DNA of 64,000 bases from Allokutzneria sp. A3M-2-11 16 (lineage in GTDB: Bacteria; Actinomycetota; Actinomycetes; Mycobacteriales; Pseudonocardiaceae): NCBI RefSeq assembly GCF_024213555.1, contig NZ_JANAVO010000001.1:1736001-1800000 (forward strand), in the 5' to 3' direction. Every line of letters begins with the position of its first letter. Positions within the stretch are counted from its first letter, which is position 1. The position numbers and the translations under genes are program-made. A model generated the notes under the pieces. That model saw only the letters and a list, made by a program, of their open reading frames with translations. It did no database searches and was not told the origin of the DNA. Shown here in pieces: positions 7,791-16,372 of the stretch.

Positions 7791-9020
7791 ATGTCGTCGC
7801 CGGACTTCTGGACGCAGCCTCCGGGAACCCCGCCGGACGCGTCCAACGAGGTAGCCCCCGCTGCGACCGCAGCCCGACCGACCGCGGAGCAGGTCATCGC
7901 TGGATTGCGCGCGACCACCGAAGGTGGAGCCGATCTCGTGCAGTTGCTCACCCCGGAGGGTGAGCGGGTGCACCACCCCGAGTTCGACATCGACATCACC
8001 GCCGAGGAGATCCGCGGGCTCTACCGCGACATGGTCCTCGTGCGCCGGGCCGACCGTGAGGGCAACGCGCTGCAGCGCCAGGGCCAGCTCGGCATCTGGG
8101 TCCCGCTGCTCGGCCAGGAAGCCGCACAGATCGGTGCGGGCCGCGCGATGCGCCCCACCGACATGGCCTTCCCGAGCTACCGCGAGCACGGCGTCGCCTG
8201 GTGCCGCGGCATCGACCCGACCGAGATCATGGGCATGTGGCGGGGCACCGACCACGGCTCGTGGGACCCGCAGGAGAAGCGGTTCCACCCGTACACGATC
8301 GTCATCGGCAACCAGTGCCTGAACGCGGCCGGCTACGCCATGGGCCAGAAGTTCGAGGGCAAGGTCGGCGACGACGACGGGGAAGCCACGATCTGCTTCT
8401 TCGGCGACGGCGCGACCAGCCAGGGCGACGTGCACGAGGCCATGGTGTGGGGCGCGGTCTACGACGCGCCGCTGGTCTTCTACTGCCAGAACAACCAGTG
8501 GGCGATCTCCGAGCCCCTTGAGCGGCAGACCCGCGTCCCGCTCTACCAGCGCGCGCTCGGCTACGGCTTCCGCGGCATCCGCGTCGACGGCAACGACGTG
8601 CTGGCCACCCTCGCGGTCAGCCGCTGGGCGCTGGACGAGGCCCGGCACGGCAACGGCCCGGTGCTGATCGAGGCCTTCACCTACCGGATGGACTCGCACA
8701 CCACCTCCGACGACGCCACCCGCTACCGGCACTCCGACGAGCTGGAGGCGTGGAAGCTGAAGGACCCGATCGAGCGGGTCCGCGTCTACCTGATCAAGCA
8801 GCAGCTGGCCGACCAGGACTTCTTCGACGGCGTCCAGGCCGAGGCCGACGAGCTGGCCGCGCGGCTGCGCGAGCACACCATGAACCTGCCGGACCCCGGT
8901 CCGGAACGGATCTTCAGCAACGTCTACGCGGAGGAGCCGGCGACCCTGCGCTCCCAGCGCGAGGAGTACCAGGCCTACCTGTCCGGATTCGCCGACTCCA
9001 CCGCTGGAGGTGGGCACTGA
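7791..9020 (+). CDS. alpha-ketoacid dehydrogenase E1 component, alpha subunit
   Basis: 409 residues. It has the thiamine-diphosphate/Mg motif GDGATSQGDVHEAM ending in QNNQW and the conserved loop RMDSHTTSDDATRYR. With the beta subunit it decarboxylates a 2-oxoacid and acylates the lipoyl group of E2. The start is ATG at 7791 with AGGAGAAG upstream, although the frame is open 255 bases further. The long acidic N-terminal extension and the three-gene order resemble the mycobacterial bkdABC (formerly pdhABC) operon, so branched-chain ketoacids are more likely substrates than pyruvate; this cannot be settled from sequence alone. Confidence 0.93.
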   Translation: MSSPDFWTQPPGTPPDASNEVAPAATAARPTAEQVIAGLRATTEGGADLVQLLTPEGERVHHPEFDIDITAEEIRGLYRDMVLVRRADREGNALQRQGQLGIWVPLLGQEAAQIGAGRAMRPTDMAFPSYREHGVAWCRGIDPTEIMGMWRGTDHGSWDPQEKRFHPYTIVIGNQCLNAAGYAMGQKFEGKVGDDDGEATICFFGDGATSQGDVHEAMVWGAVYDAPLVFYCQNNQWAISEPLERQTRVPLYQRALGYGFRGIRVDGNDVLATLAVSRWALDEARHGNGPVLIEAFTYRMDSHTTSDDATRYRHSDELEAWKLKDPIERVRVYLIKQQLADQDFFDGVQAEADELAARLREHTMNLPDPGPERIFSNVYAEEPATLRSQREEYQAYLSGFADSTAGGGH

Positions 9021-10042
9021 TGGCCGCGCCGACGATGAACAACGCACCCGGTGCCACCGGCCAGCCGCCGAAGACGACCACCCTGGGCAAGGCGCTCAAC
9101 ATGGGGCTGCGCGCCGCGATGGAGCGCGACCCCAAGGTCATCGTGATGGGTGAGGACGTCGGCAAGCTCGGCGGCGTCTTCCGGATCACCGACGGGCTGC
9201 AGAAGGACTTCGGCGAGCAGCGCGTGCTGGACACCCCGCTGTCGGAGTCCGGGATCATCGGCGCCGCGATCGGCCTGGCCATCCGCGGGTTCCGCCCGGT
9301 CGCCGAGATCCAGTTCGACGGCTTCATCTTCCCCGGCTTCGACCAGATCGTCAGCCAGCTGGCGAAGCTGCACTACCGCACCCAGGGCCGGGTGAAGGTG
9401 CCGATCGTGGTGCGCGTGCCCTTCGGCGGCGGCATCGGCGCGGTCGAGCACCACTCGGAGTCGCCGGAGTCCTACTTCGCGCACACCGCGGGCCTGCGCG
9501 TGGTCAGCTGCTCCAACCCGGTGGACGCCTACTGGATGATCCAGCAGGCCATCGACTGCGACGACCCGGTGCTGTTCTTCGAGCCCAAGGCGCGCTACTA
9601 CGAGAAGGCCGAGCTGGACACCTCGCTCGTGCCGGAGCCGCTGTTCGCCTCGCGCGTCCTGCGCCGCGGCAGCACGGCGACGCTGGCCACCTACGGCCCC
9701 TCGGTCAAGACCTGCCTGGCGGCCGCGACCGCCGCGGCCGAGGACGGGCTGGACCTGGAGGTCATCGACCTGCGGACGCTGTCGCCGCTGGACCTGGGCC
9801 CGGTGTTCGACTCCGTGCGGCGCACCGGCCGCCTGGTGATGGTCACCGAGGCGCCGAGCGAGTCCTCGATCTCCTCCGAGGTCATCGCCCAGGTGCAGAA
9901 GGAGTGCTTCTACTCCCTTGAGGCTCCGGTCCTCCGGGTCACCGGCTTCGACACCCCGTACCCGCCGAGCAAGTTGGAGGAGGAGTTCCTCCCCGATCTC
10001 GACCGGGTCCTGCACGCCGTCGACCAGTCGCTGTCCTGGTAA
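9020..10042 (+). CDS. alpha-ketoacid dehydrogenase E1 component, beta subunit
   Basis: 340 residues with the transketolase-like pyrimidine-binding region (GEDVGKLGGVFRITDGL; TPLSESGIIGAAIG) and a C-terminal transketolase domain (VIDLRTLSPLD). It forms the E1 heterotetramer with the alpha subunit. The ATG shares one base with the upstream TGA (TGATG), which indicates translational coupling. The E2 gene follows after 15 bp with its own Shine-Dalgarno (GGGAGGAAG). Confidence 0.95.
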   Translation: MAAPTMNNAPGATGQPPKTTTLGKALNMGLRAAMERDPKVIVMGEDVGKLGGVFRITDGLQKDFGEQRVLDTPLSESGIIGAAIGLAIRGFRPVAEIQFDGFIFPGFDQIVSQLAKLHYRTQGRVKVPIVVRVPFGGGIGAVEHHSESPESYFAHTAGLRVVSCSNPVDAYWMIQQAIDCDDPVLFFEPKARYYEKAELDTSLVPEPLFASRVLRRGSTATLATYGPSVKTCLAAATAAAEDGLDLEVIDLRTLSPLDLGPVFDSVRRTGRLVMVTEAPSESSISSEVIAQVQKECFYSLEAPVLRVTGFDTPYPPSKLEEEFLPDLDRVLHAVDQSLSW

Positions 10043-10057
10043 GGGAGGAAGCAGTCA

Positions 10058-11464
10058 ATGCCGCAGTACAAGCACTTCCCCCTGCCCGACGTCGGGGAAG
10101 GCCTCACCGAGGCCGAGATCCTGAACTGGCACGTCAAGCCGGGTGACGAGGTCACGGTCAACCAGATCATCGTCGAGATCGAGACCGCCAAGGCCGCCGT
10201 GGAGCTGCCCTGCCCGTACGCGGGCGTGGTGACCGAGCTGCTGGCCGAGGCGGGGCAGACCCTCGACGTCGGCACCCCGATCATCACCATCGACACCGAC
10301 CCCGGCGGCGCGCCCGCGACCGCGGCGCCGCCCGCTCAGGCCCCGGCCGAGTCGACGCAGGCGAGCAACGGCTCCGGCAAGATCGGCGAGGAGATGCCGG
10401 GCGGCCGGATCGCCACGCTGGTCGGCTACGGCCCGCGCTCGACAGCGGCCAAGCGCCGCCCGCGCAAGGGCGCATCCGTGCCCGCTCCGGCTCCCGAGCC
10501 GGTCGCGGCGGCGGTGTCGCAGCCGGTCGTCGCCCCGTTCTCACCGGAACCGATCACGCCCGCGGTGTCCGAACTGCCGCCGCTCGCGACGGACTGGGTT
10601 CCGCTGGCCAAGCCACCCGTGCGCAAGCTGGCCAAGGACCTCGGCGTCGACCTGCGCGAGCTCAACGGCTCCGGCCCGGACGGCGTGATCACCCGCGAGG
10701 ACGTCTCGCTCGCCGCGTCGGCACCTGCGGCTGCGGCTCCGGTCACCGCCGCCGTTCCCGCGGGCGCGCGCGAACGGCGGGTGCCGATCAAGGGCGTCCG
10801 CAAGGCCACCGCCCAGGCGATGGTGGACAGCGCGTTCACCGCCCCGCACGTCACCGAGTTCCTGACCATCGACGTGACGCCGATGATGGAACTGCGCGCG
10901 CGGCTGAAGAGCTCGCCGGAGTTCCGCGACGTGAAGCTGACCCCGCTGGCCTTCGCGGCCAAGGCGGTCTGCCTCGCGGCCCGGCGCACCCCGGACGTGA
11001 ACGCGACCTGGGACGCGGCGAGCAACGAGATCGTCTACAAGGACTACGTGCACCTCGGCATCGCCGCGGCGACCCCGCGCGGGCTCGTGGTGCCCAAGGT
11101 CCGCGACGCGGACGCGATGTCGCTGCGCGAGCTGTGCGTGGCTCTTGAAGAGCTGACCACGACCGCGCGCAACGGCAAGACCTCGCCCGCGGACATGGCC
11201 AACGGCACGTTCACCATCACCAACATCGGCGTCTTCGGCATCGACACCGGGACGCCGATCATCAACCCCGGTGAGTCCGCGATCCTCGCCTTCGGCGCGA
11301 TCCGGGACATGCCGTGGGTGGTGGACGGCCAGGTGGTGCCGCGCAAGGTCTGCCAGCTCGCGCTGAGCTTCGACCACCGCGTGGTCGACGGCCAGCAGGG
11401 TTCGCAGTTCCTCGCCGACGTCGGCGCGCTGATGGCCGACCCGTCGGTGGCGATCACGTACTGA
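10058..11464 (+). CDS. dihydrolipoamide acyltransferase (E2) of the ketoacid dehydrogenase complex
   Basis: 468 residues. One N-terminal lipoyl domain carries the lipoylation lysine in EIETAKAAVE. Ala/Pro-rich linkers flank a peripheral subunit-binding domain (VRKLAKDLGVDL..GPDGVITREDV). The C-terminal acyltransferase domain carries the catalytic SFDHRVVDG. It accepts the acyl group from E1 and passes it to CoA. No E3 gene lies in the operon, so lipoamide dehydrogenase must come from elsewhere. A strong terminator follows at 11478. Confidence 0.95.
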   Translation: MPQYKHFPLPDVGEGLTEAEILNWHVKPGDEVTVNQIIVEIETAKAAVELPCPYAGVVTELLAEAGQTLDVGTPIITIDTDPGGAPATAAPPAQAPAESTQASNGSGKIGEEMPGGRIATLVGYGPRSTAAKRRPRKGASVPAPAPEPVAAAVSQPVVAPFSPEPITPAVSELPPLATDWVPLAKPPVRKLAKDLGVDLRELNGSGPDGVITREDVSLAASAPAAAAPVTAAVPAGARERRVPIKGVRKATAQAMVDSAFTAPHVTEFLTIDVTPMMELRARLKSSPEFRDVKLTPLAFAAKAVCLAARRTPDVNATWDAASNEIVYKDYVHLGIAAATPRGLVVPKVRDADAMSLRELCVALEELTTTARNGKTSPADMANGTFTITNIGVFGIDTGTPIINPGESAILAFGAIRDMPWVVDGQVVPRKVCQLALSFDHRVVDGQQGSQFLADVGALMADPSVAITY

Positions 11465-11477
11465 CAGCTGTGCTGTG

Positions 11478-11515
11478 CGAAGCGCCCCCGTTTCCGCGGG
11501 GGCGCTTCGTTCTGT
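11478..11515 (+). terminator. terminator of the ketoacid dehydrogenase operon
   Basis: A 13-bp perfect stem CGAAGCGCCCCCG/CGGGGGCGCTTCG with a 6-base loop lies 13 bp after the E2 stop and is followed by a short T-rich stretch. Confidence 0.8.
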
Positions 11516-11556
11516 GCTGAGAAGGCTGCCAAGAACGCGTCCCTACCCTGCGCCGC

Positions 11557-12636
11557 ATGCACCTCATCGGAGTCGTGTTGGCGGGCGTTCTCGCCGTTTC
11601 CCCTGTCGCACCAACGAATCCGGGCTTGCAAGCGAGCCTCGACGAGATGACGAAGAACGGCGCTCCCGGGGTCGTCGCCCAGCTGCGCGACGGAGACCGC
11701 ACGTGGATCGGCCGGAGCGGGTTCGGCGACCTCGACCGCAGGACTCCGGTGCCCCGCGACGCGCGGTTCCGGGCGGGCAGCGTCACGAAGAGCCTGGTCG
11801 CGACCGTTGTGCTGCAACTCGTCGACGAGGGTCGCCTCAGCCTGGACCAGCCGGTGCTGGAGGACATCACCGTGCGGGCGCTGCTGAACAACACCAGCGG
11901 GCTGCCCGACTACCTCTCCGATCCGGTGTTCGCCGATCCCCGCGTCTACGGCGGGCGCACGTTCACGCCGGACGAGCTGATCGAGATTGCCTTGCGGCAC
12001 AAGGGAACCACGGGGTGGAAGTACTCCAACACCAACTACGTCGTGCTCGGCCGTCTGGTGGAGAGGACAACCGGGAAGCCGGTCGGCGAGGAGCTGGCGC
12101 GGCGGGTCCTGCGGCCTGCCGGAATGCGGTCGAGCTACCTCCCGACGACGTTCCCGCGCATCGTCGGGCCGCACGCGACGGGCTACTACCTGCACGGTGA
12201 CATCACGCAGAACCCTGACCCACAACCGAAACTGGAGCCGTTGACGGAGATCAACCCGTCTTTCGCCTGGGCCGCTTACGGCCTCCTCTCCACCACCGAG
12301 GACCTCCAGCGGTTCTATTCGGCGTTGCTGTCCGGGAAGCTGCTTCCCGCGTCGCTGCTCAAGGAGATGCAGCAGACCGTTCCGACCGGCAACCCCGCTT
12401 TTCCCGGCTATGGCCTGGGTGTGGAGCGGGTCGACCTGGCGTGCGGTGCGGCGTGGGGGCACACCGGGTCGATCCCGGGCTTCATGACCTTCACCTTCGC
12501 CAGGGAGGAAGGGCGGCGGCAGTTCACCTTCTCGGTCAACGCCCAGGTGCTCGACCGGTCGTCCGGGAAGTTCCTCGCGCCGGGCTTCGCCGCACTGGAG
12601 AAGGCGTTGTGCCAGGTCAACGGGGGCCGTACATGA
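11557..12636 (+). CDS. secreted serine hydrolase, class C beta-lactamase/DD-peptidase-like
   Basis: 359 residues with an N-terminal hydrophobic export signal. All three motifs of the penicillin-recognising fold are present: SVTK (Ser75/Lys78), YSN (Tyr156-Asn158) and HTG (302-304). Such proteins are D-Ala-D-Ala carboxypeptidases, esterases or beta-lactamases; the family alone does not say which. There is no Shine-Dalgarno. A TACCCT box ends 7 bp before the ATG, so the mRNA may be leaderless. The 3 prime end overlaps the convergent ynfA-like gene by 20 bp. Confidence 0.88.
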   Translation: MHLIGVVLAGVLAVSPVAPTNPGLQASLDEMTKNGAPGVVAQLRDGDRTWIGRSGFGDLDRRTPVPRDARFRAGSVTKSLVATVVLQLVDEGRLSLDQPVLEDITVRALLNNTSGLPDYLSDPVFADPRVYGGRTFTPDELIEIALRHKGTTGWKYSNTNYVVLGRLVERTTGKPVGEELARRVLRPAGMRSSYLPTTFPRIVGPHATGYYLHGDITQNPDPQPKLEPLTEINPSFAWAAYGLLSTTEDLQRFYSALLSGKLLPASLLKEMQQTVPTGNPAFPGYGLGVERVDLACGAAWGHTGSIPGFMTFTFAREEGRRQFTFSVNAQVLDRSSGKFLAPGFAALEKALCQVNGGRT

Positions 12637-12946
12637 TCACCGCGACTCCGGCGAGGCAGATCAGCGCGCCGACGACGTCCCAGCGGTCCGGGCGGAAGCC
12701 GTCCACGACCATGCCCCACACCAGCGAGCCCGCGACGAACACGCCGCCGTAGGCCGCGAGCACCCGGCCGAAGTTGGCGTCGGGTTGGAGGGTCGCCACG
12801 AACCCGTAGACGCCGAGCGCCAGCACGCCGCCGCCGATCCAGAGCCAACCCCGGTGTTCGCGCACGCCCTGCCAGACCAACCAGGCGCCGCCGATCTCGG
12901 TGAGCGCGGACAACGCGAAGAGGATGACCGACCTCAGGAAACTCAT
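12617..12946 (-). CDS. YnfA/UPF0060 family membrane protein
   Basis: 109 residues forming four membrane helices, with the family hallmarks [10 protein letters not shown] near the N terminus, [11 protein letters not shown] in the third helix and [14 protein letters not shown] in the last. This is a small inner-membrane protein of the DMT superfamily with a poorly defined role (sometimes linked to export of small toxic compounds). It is a single gene whose end overlaps the serine hydrolase tail. Confidence 0.9.
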   Translation of the reverse strand: MSFLRSVILFALSALTEIGGAWLVWQGVREHRGWLWIGGGVLALGVYGFVATLQPDANFGRVLAAYGGVFVAGSLVWGMVVDGFRPDRWDVVGALICLAGVAVIMYGPR

Positions 12947-13056
12947 CCGAAAATTTTAGGCGCGTTTGCGCTGACCTGGGCTTTTGCCCCCGGGAATGTC
13001 AGACCCCGTCCGTAGTGTCACCGGTGTTGGGGCTCCGCTGGTCAAGGAGGTACGGG

Positions 13057-13680
13057 ATGGAGCAGCACATCCCCACTTCGCTCTGGATCGACTACAACAA
13101 CGCGCCAGGACCGGACAAGGCGCAGCGCGTGCGCAGGCACCGCTACATGCACGAAAGCAGGAACGTGTGGGCGATCAGGTACAACCTGGAACTGCTCGAC
13201 GCCATCCAGGCGGGACGGCGGTCCGGGGACGACCTGGCCGAGCTGATCACCGCGATCGACAACGCCCACCCGAAGAAGCGGCGCAGCTACGAGGAGAACG
13301 CCGAGGGCTGGTGCAGCCTCACCGAGGACTGGAAGCCCGCGCTGACCGAGGTCGGCATCGGTGAGTGCGTCTTCGACGACGTGCGGGTGCGCGTGCGGCC
13401 GCACCTCGGCCTCGTGGACGGGAAGCACGGTTACGCGACCTACCTGTGGCTCAAGGACGAGCCGCTGACCGAAGCCGCGGCGTGTTCGGTGCTGCGGCTG
13501 ATGCAGCTGGAGATGCCCGCGATCCTGCCCGGCGGCAGGCCCCTGGTGATCGACGTCCGCCGGTCGCGGTTGATGCACCTGCCGCGCAAGCGCCAGTGGC
13601 GGGACTTCGACGAGTGGCTCGCCAGGGAGGCCGCGGCCTACGGCGAGTACTGGCGCGCGGCAACACCCGTCGCCGCCTAG
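13057..13680 (+). CDS. conserved actinobacterial protein of unknown function
   Basis: 207 residues, soluble, no export signal, many Trp, Arg and Tyr residues. ATG at 13057 is chosen because AAGGAGG lies 7 bp upstream, although the frame opens 42 bases earlier. I recognise no domain. Visible features are a basic N-terminal third (QRVRRHRYMHESRNVW), a KKRRSYEENAEGW segment, and a C-terminal half with regular hydrophobic strands. It sits alone between terminators or intergenic gaps, so context gives no function. Confidence 0.75.
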   Translation: MEQHIPTSLWIDYNNAPGPDKAQRVRRHRYMHESRNVWAIRYNLELLDAIQAGRRSGDDLAELITAIDNAHPKKRRSYEENAEGWCSLTEDWKPALTEVGIGECVFDDVRVRVRPHLGLVDGKHGYATYLWLKDEPLTEAAACSVLRLMQLEMPAILPGGRPLVIDVRRSRLMHLPRKRQWRDFDEWLAREAAAYGEYWRAATPVAA

Positions 13681-13685
13681 CCCTG

Positions 13686-13721
13686 GGGGTCCCGTGGCCC
13701 TGGGGGTGGTCACGGGACCCC
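13686..13721 (+). terminator. probable terminator after the 207-residue protein gene
   Basis: An 11-bp stem GGGGTCCCGTG/CACGGGACCCC with a 14-base loop starts 6 bp after the stop codon. There is no T run. Confidence 0.55.
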
Positions 13722-13785
13722 GCTCCACCTGGTCGTTTCCCCAGAGTTGCGGCTCGACCGGCGGAGCCGGTGTTTGACTCAGCCC

Positions 13786-14469
13786 ATGTCCGCTCCTCGA
13801 GGCGAGGTCCGCGCCGAACTGGACCAGTTCCTGCACAGCACGGAGTTCAGCTGCCTCGGCGCACGCGCGGCGTTCAAACGCGGATCGCTCACCCACCACC
13901 ACTACCCCGTGCTGGGTGATCCGGATTCGGCGCGGCTGCACCACGAAGACCTCCTCGAATACGCGCTCCAGTTGCCCGGAAAGCTGTCCGGCACGAGCTT
14001 CCTGACGTTCGTCGCCACCTTCGACGGTCCGGGCCCGATGGACGAGCTGGCATTCGAGCGCACGGTCTGGCGGCACCTCCAGCTCGTGCACGACATCGAC
14101 AGCCGGACCTACGGCCCGCAGCCGGGAGCGTCTTCCGATCCGACGCAGCAGAACTTCGGTTTCCACGTCGGCGCGCACGCCTTCTTCGTCGCCGCACTGC
14201 ATCCCGGATCGTCACGGGCGACCCGGCGCTTCTCCCGCCCGGCCCTGGCGATCACGTCGAACCAGCAGTTCATGGCGCTGGGCGAGAAGTTCGTCTCCCT
14301 TCAGGAACGAATCCGGGCCCGCGAGGTCGCGAACAACGGCTCGGTCAACCCGAGCTTCACGCACTACGAGTACGCGCAGCCCGCCCGGCACTTCTCAGGG
14401 CGGCTGACCGAGCCGGATTGGCAGTGCCCGTACCGTTCCCGACATCACACCCCGCTCAAGGCAACCTAA
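13786..14469 (+). CDS. YqcI/YcgG family protein
   Basis: 227 residues with family signatures: FSCLGARAAFKRG near the N terminus, DELAFERTVWRHLQLVHDID in the middle, NFGFHVGAHAFFVAALHP, and NGSVNPSFTHYE near the C terminus. Members were long uncharacterised. At least one (GntA of guanitoxin biosynthesis) is, as I recall, a heme-dependent N-oxygenase, so a heme enzyme is possible here; the conserved HxG and HP positions could serve as ligands (inference). Its last 17 codons and the following DNA are copied 728 bp downstream. Confidence 0.85.
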   Translation: MSAPRGEVRAELDQFLHSTEFSCLGARAAFKRGSLTHHHYPVLGDPDSARLHHEDLLEYALQLPGKLSGTSFLTFVATFDGPGPMDELAFERTVWRHLQLVHDIDSRTYGPQPGASSDPTQQNFGFHVGAHAFFVAALHPGSSRATRRFSRPALAITSNQQFMALGEKFVSLQERIRAREVANNGSVNPSFTHYEYAQPARHFSGRLTEPDWQCPYRSRHHTPLKAT

Positions 14470-14500
14470 AGCGGCTACACCTATTCCGGTGACGCTCGCC
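14421..14500 (+). repeat. segmental duplication, copy A
   Basis: About 80 bp covering the end of the YqcI/YcgG gene and the start of the next promoter region. It matches 15149-15228 at roughly 85-90 percent. The shared core GCAACCTAAAGCGGC, then CCTATTC and GGTGAC, lies upstream of both following secreted-protein genes. Confidence 0.8.
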
Positions 14501-14603
14501 CCAGAATTTCCGGATGCGGATACTCTTCCGCAGACCCGAGTCGGGCCAATTCAGCACGCATAGGCCAGTCTCGCCGGGGCTTTCGCCTCACGGAAGGACA
14601 ACG

Positions 14604-15017
14604 ATGAACATGCGACGATTCGCTCTCGCTGCGGTTCTGGCGGTCGCCGCCGGAGCCCTGACGCTGCCCACGGCCGCGGTCGCCCAGGCGAAGGCCGCGC
14701 CGAGCTGCACCGCGGGCAAGGTGAAGACCACGACAGCCGTCTTGCTGCGGACCGACCCCAAGAAGAGCGCCACCGGCCTGCGTTCCATCCCCAGTGGCAC
14801 CACCGTCACGGCCTACGGCTTCCGTTACGAGACGCAGATCTGGGACCCCGATGGCCAGGGCTACGGCTGCCGTCTGTACAAGCAGGAGAAGTACAACGAG
14901 ATCCTCTGCCACGGCAACAACTCCGACTCCTGGTACAAGGTGCGCTACGCCGGTGCGACCGGCTGGATCAACACCGGGTGCGCCAAGAAGGTGGCAGACA
15001 CCAAGATTAAGTGGTAG
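14604..15017 (+). CDS. small secreted protein with SH3-like domain
   Basis: 137 residues. The signal peptide (Ala/Leu core, cleavage near AVAQA-KA) is followed by about 105 residues with four to five Cys. The pattern LLRTDPKKSATGLRSIPSGT then WYKVRYAGATGWI is that of a bacterial SH3 domain, often a cell-wall or peptide-binding module. GGAAGGA precedes the ATG; the open frame further upstream is unsupported. It is preceded by copy A of a duplicated promoter region and followed by a strong hairpin. Confidence 0.78.
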   Translation: MNMRRFALAAVLAVAAGALTLPTAAVAQAKAAPSCTAGKVKTTTAVLLRTDPKKSATGLRSIPSGTTVTAYGFRYETQIWDPDGQGYGCRLYKQEKYNEILCHGNNSDSWYKVRYAGATGWINTGCAKKVADTKIKW

Positions 15018-15080
15018 CCCCGCTACCGCGTGCCGGATGGCTCGTGTTCTCCGAGGTCCCGGTCCGGTATTCGTAAGCCA

Positions 15081-15115
15081 CGAAGGCCGGGCGGTAACCA
15101 ACCGCCCGGCCTTCG
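15081..15115 (+). terminator. strong hairpin terminator after the SH3-like gene
   Basis: A 15-bp perfect stem, CGAAGGCCGGGCGGT and its complement, with a 5-base loop, 63 bp after the stop codon. It is GC-rich with only a short T tract. Confidence 0.7.
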
Positions 15116-15148
15116 CCGTACGGCCGGTGCGCCGTTCTCCTGCCACCG

Positions 15149-15228
15149 GCAGTGCCCGTACCGTTCCCGAGATCACACCCCTCACAACGCAACCTAAAGC
15201 GGCCAAACCTATTCTGGTGACACTTCGC
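15149..15228 (+). repeat. segmental duplication, copy B
   Basis: Copy of 14421-14500, including a dead fragment of the YqcI/YcgG gene end. Weaker similarity continues past it (CCGAATCCGGTTACGC.TTTCGCAG against CCGGATGCGGATACTC.TTCCGCAG, then a CAATT block) towards the SGNH gene at 15394. Confidence 0.8.
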
Positions 15229-15393
15229 TCTGGGATGAAACCTGGGTCGCCATGTTCCCCGAATCCGGTTACGCTTTCGCAGAGATGACGTTCAGGTCAA
15301 TTGTTCCTCAAGCGATCGCGTAAATTCGTCGTCTTTTGTCATGCCGTATCGACGGCTGGGCGCGACTGACGCGCTTCTAATAGTGGAGCAAAG

Positions 15394-16278
15394 TTGAAGA
15401 AGAGCACTTTCACGGCTGCCGTCCTGGCCGCCGCGTTCACCGCGTGCGGCCTCGGTGCCGCCGCTTCCGCCACCCCGGCCGCCCCGCTGAACGTGGTGGC
15501 ACTGGGCGACTCGACCGCTTCGGGTACCGGAGCCGGGCTCTACCACCGCGGTACCCACCACACCTGCTGGCGCAGCTCCAACTCCTACTCCGAGGTCGCT
15601 GTCGCGAAGCTGCGCGCCGCGGGCCGCACGGTGGAGTTCCGCAACGCCACGTGCAGCGGAGCGGGCATCAACGAGATGCGCACGACGTTCAAGAGCCAGC
15701 CCGCCCAGCTGGACGCGCTGAAGCCGAACACGAACGTCGTGCTGCTCACCGTTGGCGCCAACGACATCAAGTACGTCGAGTTCGGCGGCCTGTGCATGCA
15801 GGGCGACTGCTCGAAGGCGGGCAAGTCCGTCACCGACCAGCTGCCCGCGATGAGCAAGAACCTGCTCGGCCTCTTCGGTGAGATCAAGGCCAAGAGCCCC
15901 AAGGCCAAGGTCGTCCTGGTCGGCTACGGCCGTCAGCTCACCGCGGGCGCGAACGGCGCCGCCGCAGCCGACCCCATCTGCGCCCCCACCGTGTTCTCCG
16001 CCGAGGAGCGCGCTGAGGGCAACAAGGTCGTCAGCGCGCTGGACATGACGCTGCGCGTCACCGCCAAGGCGGCCGGCGCCACGTTCGTCAGCCCGTACGT
16101 CGACTCGGTGAACCTGGGCAAGGAGTTCGCCGGGCACTCGCAGTGCGAGTCGGGTGCGCCGTACTACCGCGGCTTCGATGCCCTGGCGCCCAACGAGGAG
16201 GGCCAGGAAGCCGTGCTGCACCTGAACAAGGACGGCCAGGCCGCGCTCGGCGAGCTCGTCACCGCGCAGCTGCGCTAG
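15394..16278 (+). CDS. secreted SGNH/GDSL-family hydrolase, catalytic His apparently changed
   Basis: 294 residues. The signal peptide is followed by block I LGDSTASGTG (Ser40), a disulfide-type Cys pattern (HTCWRSS, NATCSG, GGLCMQGDC) and block V GANDIKY. In secreted actinobacterial relatives the C-terminal block reads HPN..G; here the aligned stretch is DALAPNEEGQ, with Ala where the catalytic His is expected. It may be an inactive or divergent esterase, or another His may serve. The TTG start has GGAG upstream. Copy B of the duplicated promoter region lies before it, and a 16-bp-stem terminator follows. Confidence 0.82.
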   Translation: MKKSTFTAAVLAAAFTACGLGAAASATPAAPLNVVALGDSTASGTGAGLYHRGTHHTCWRSSNSYSEVAVAKLRAAGRTVEFRNATCSGAGINEMRTTFKSQPAQLDALKPNTNVVLLTVGANDIKYVEFGGLCMQGDCSKAGKSVTDQLPAMSKNLLGLFGEIKAKSPKAKVVLVGYGRQLTAGANGAAAADPICAPTVFSAEERAEGNKVVSALDMTLRVTAKAAGATFVSPYVDSVNLGKEFAGHSQCESGAPYYRGFDALAPNEEGQEAVLHLNKDGQAALGELVTAQLR

Positions 16279-16286
16279 CAAGGGAA

Positions 16287-16330
16287 CGGGCGGTGGATCC
16301 CGTCCTGGGGGAACCGGGATCCACCGCCCG
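16287..16330. terminator. bidirectional terminator between convergent genes
   Basis: A 16-bp perfect stem (CGGGCGGTGGATCCCG and complement) with a 12-base loop lies between the SGNH hydrolase and acyl-CoA dehydrogenase stop codons. Confidence 0.75.
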
Positions 16331-16372
16331 CTCACGAGGCCGCCAGCGCGGTATGGCGACCGGACAGGACCA

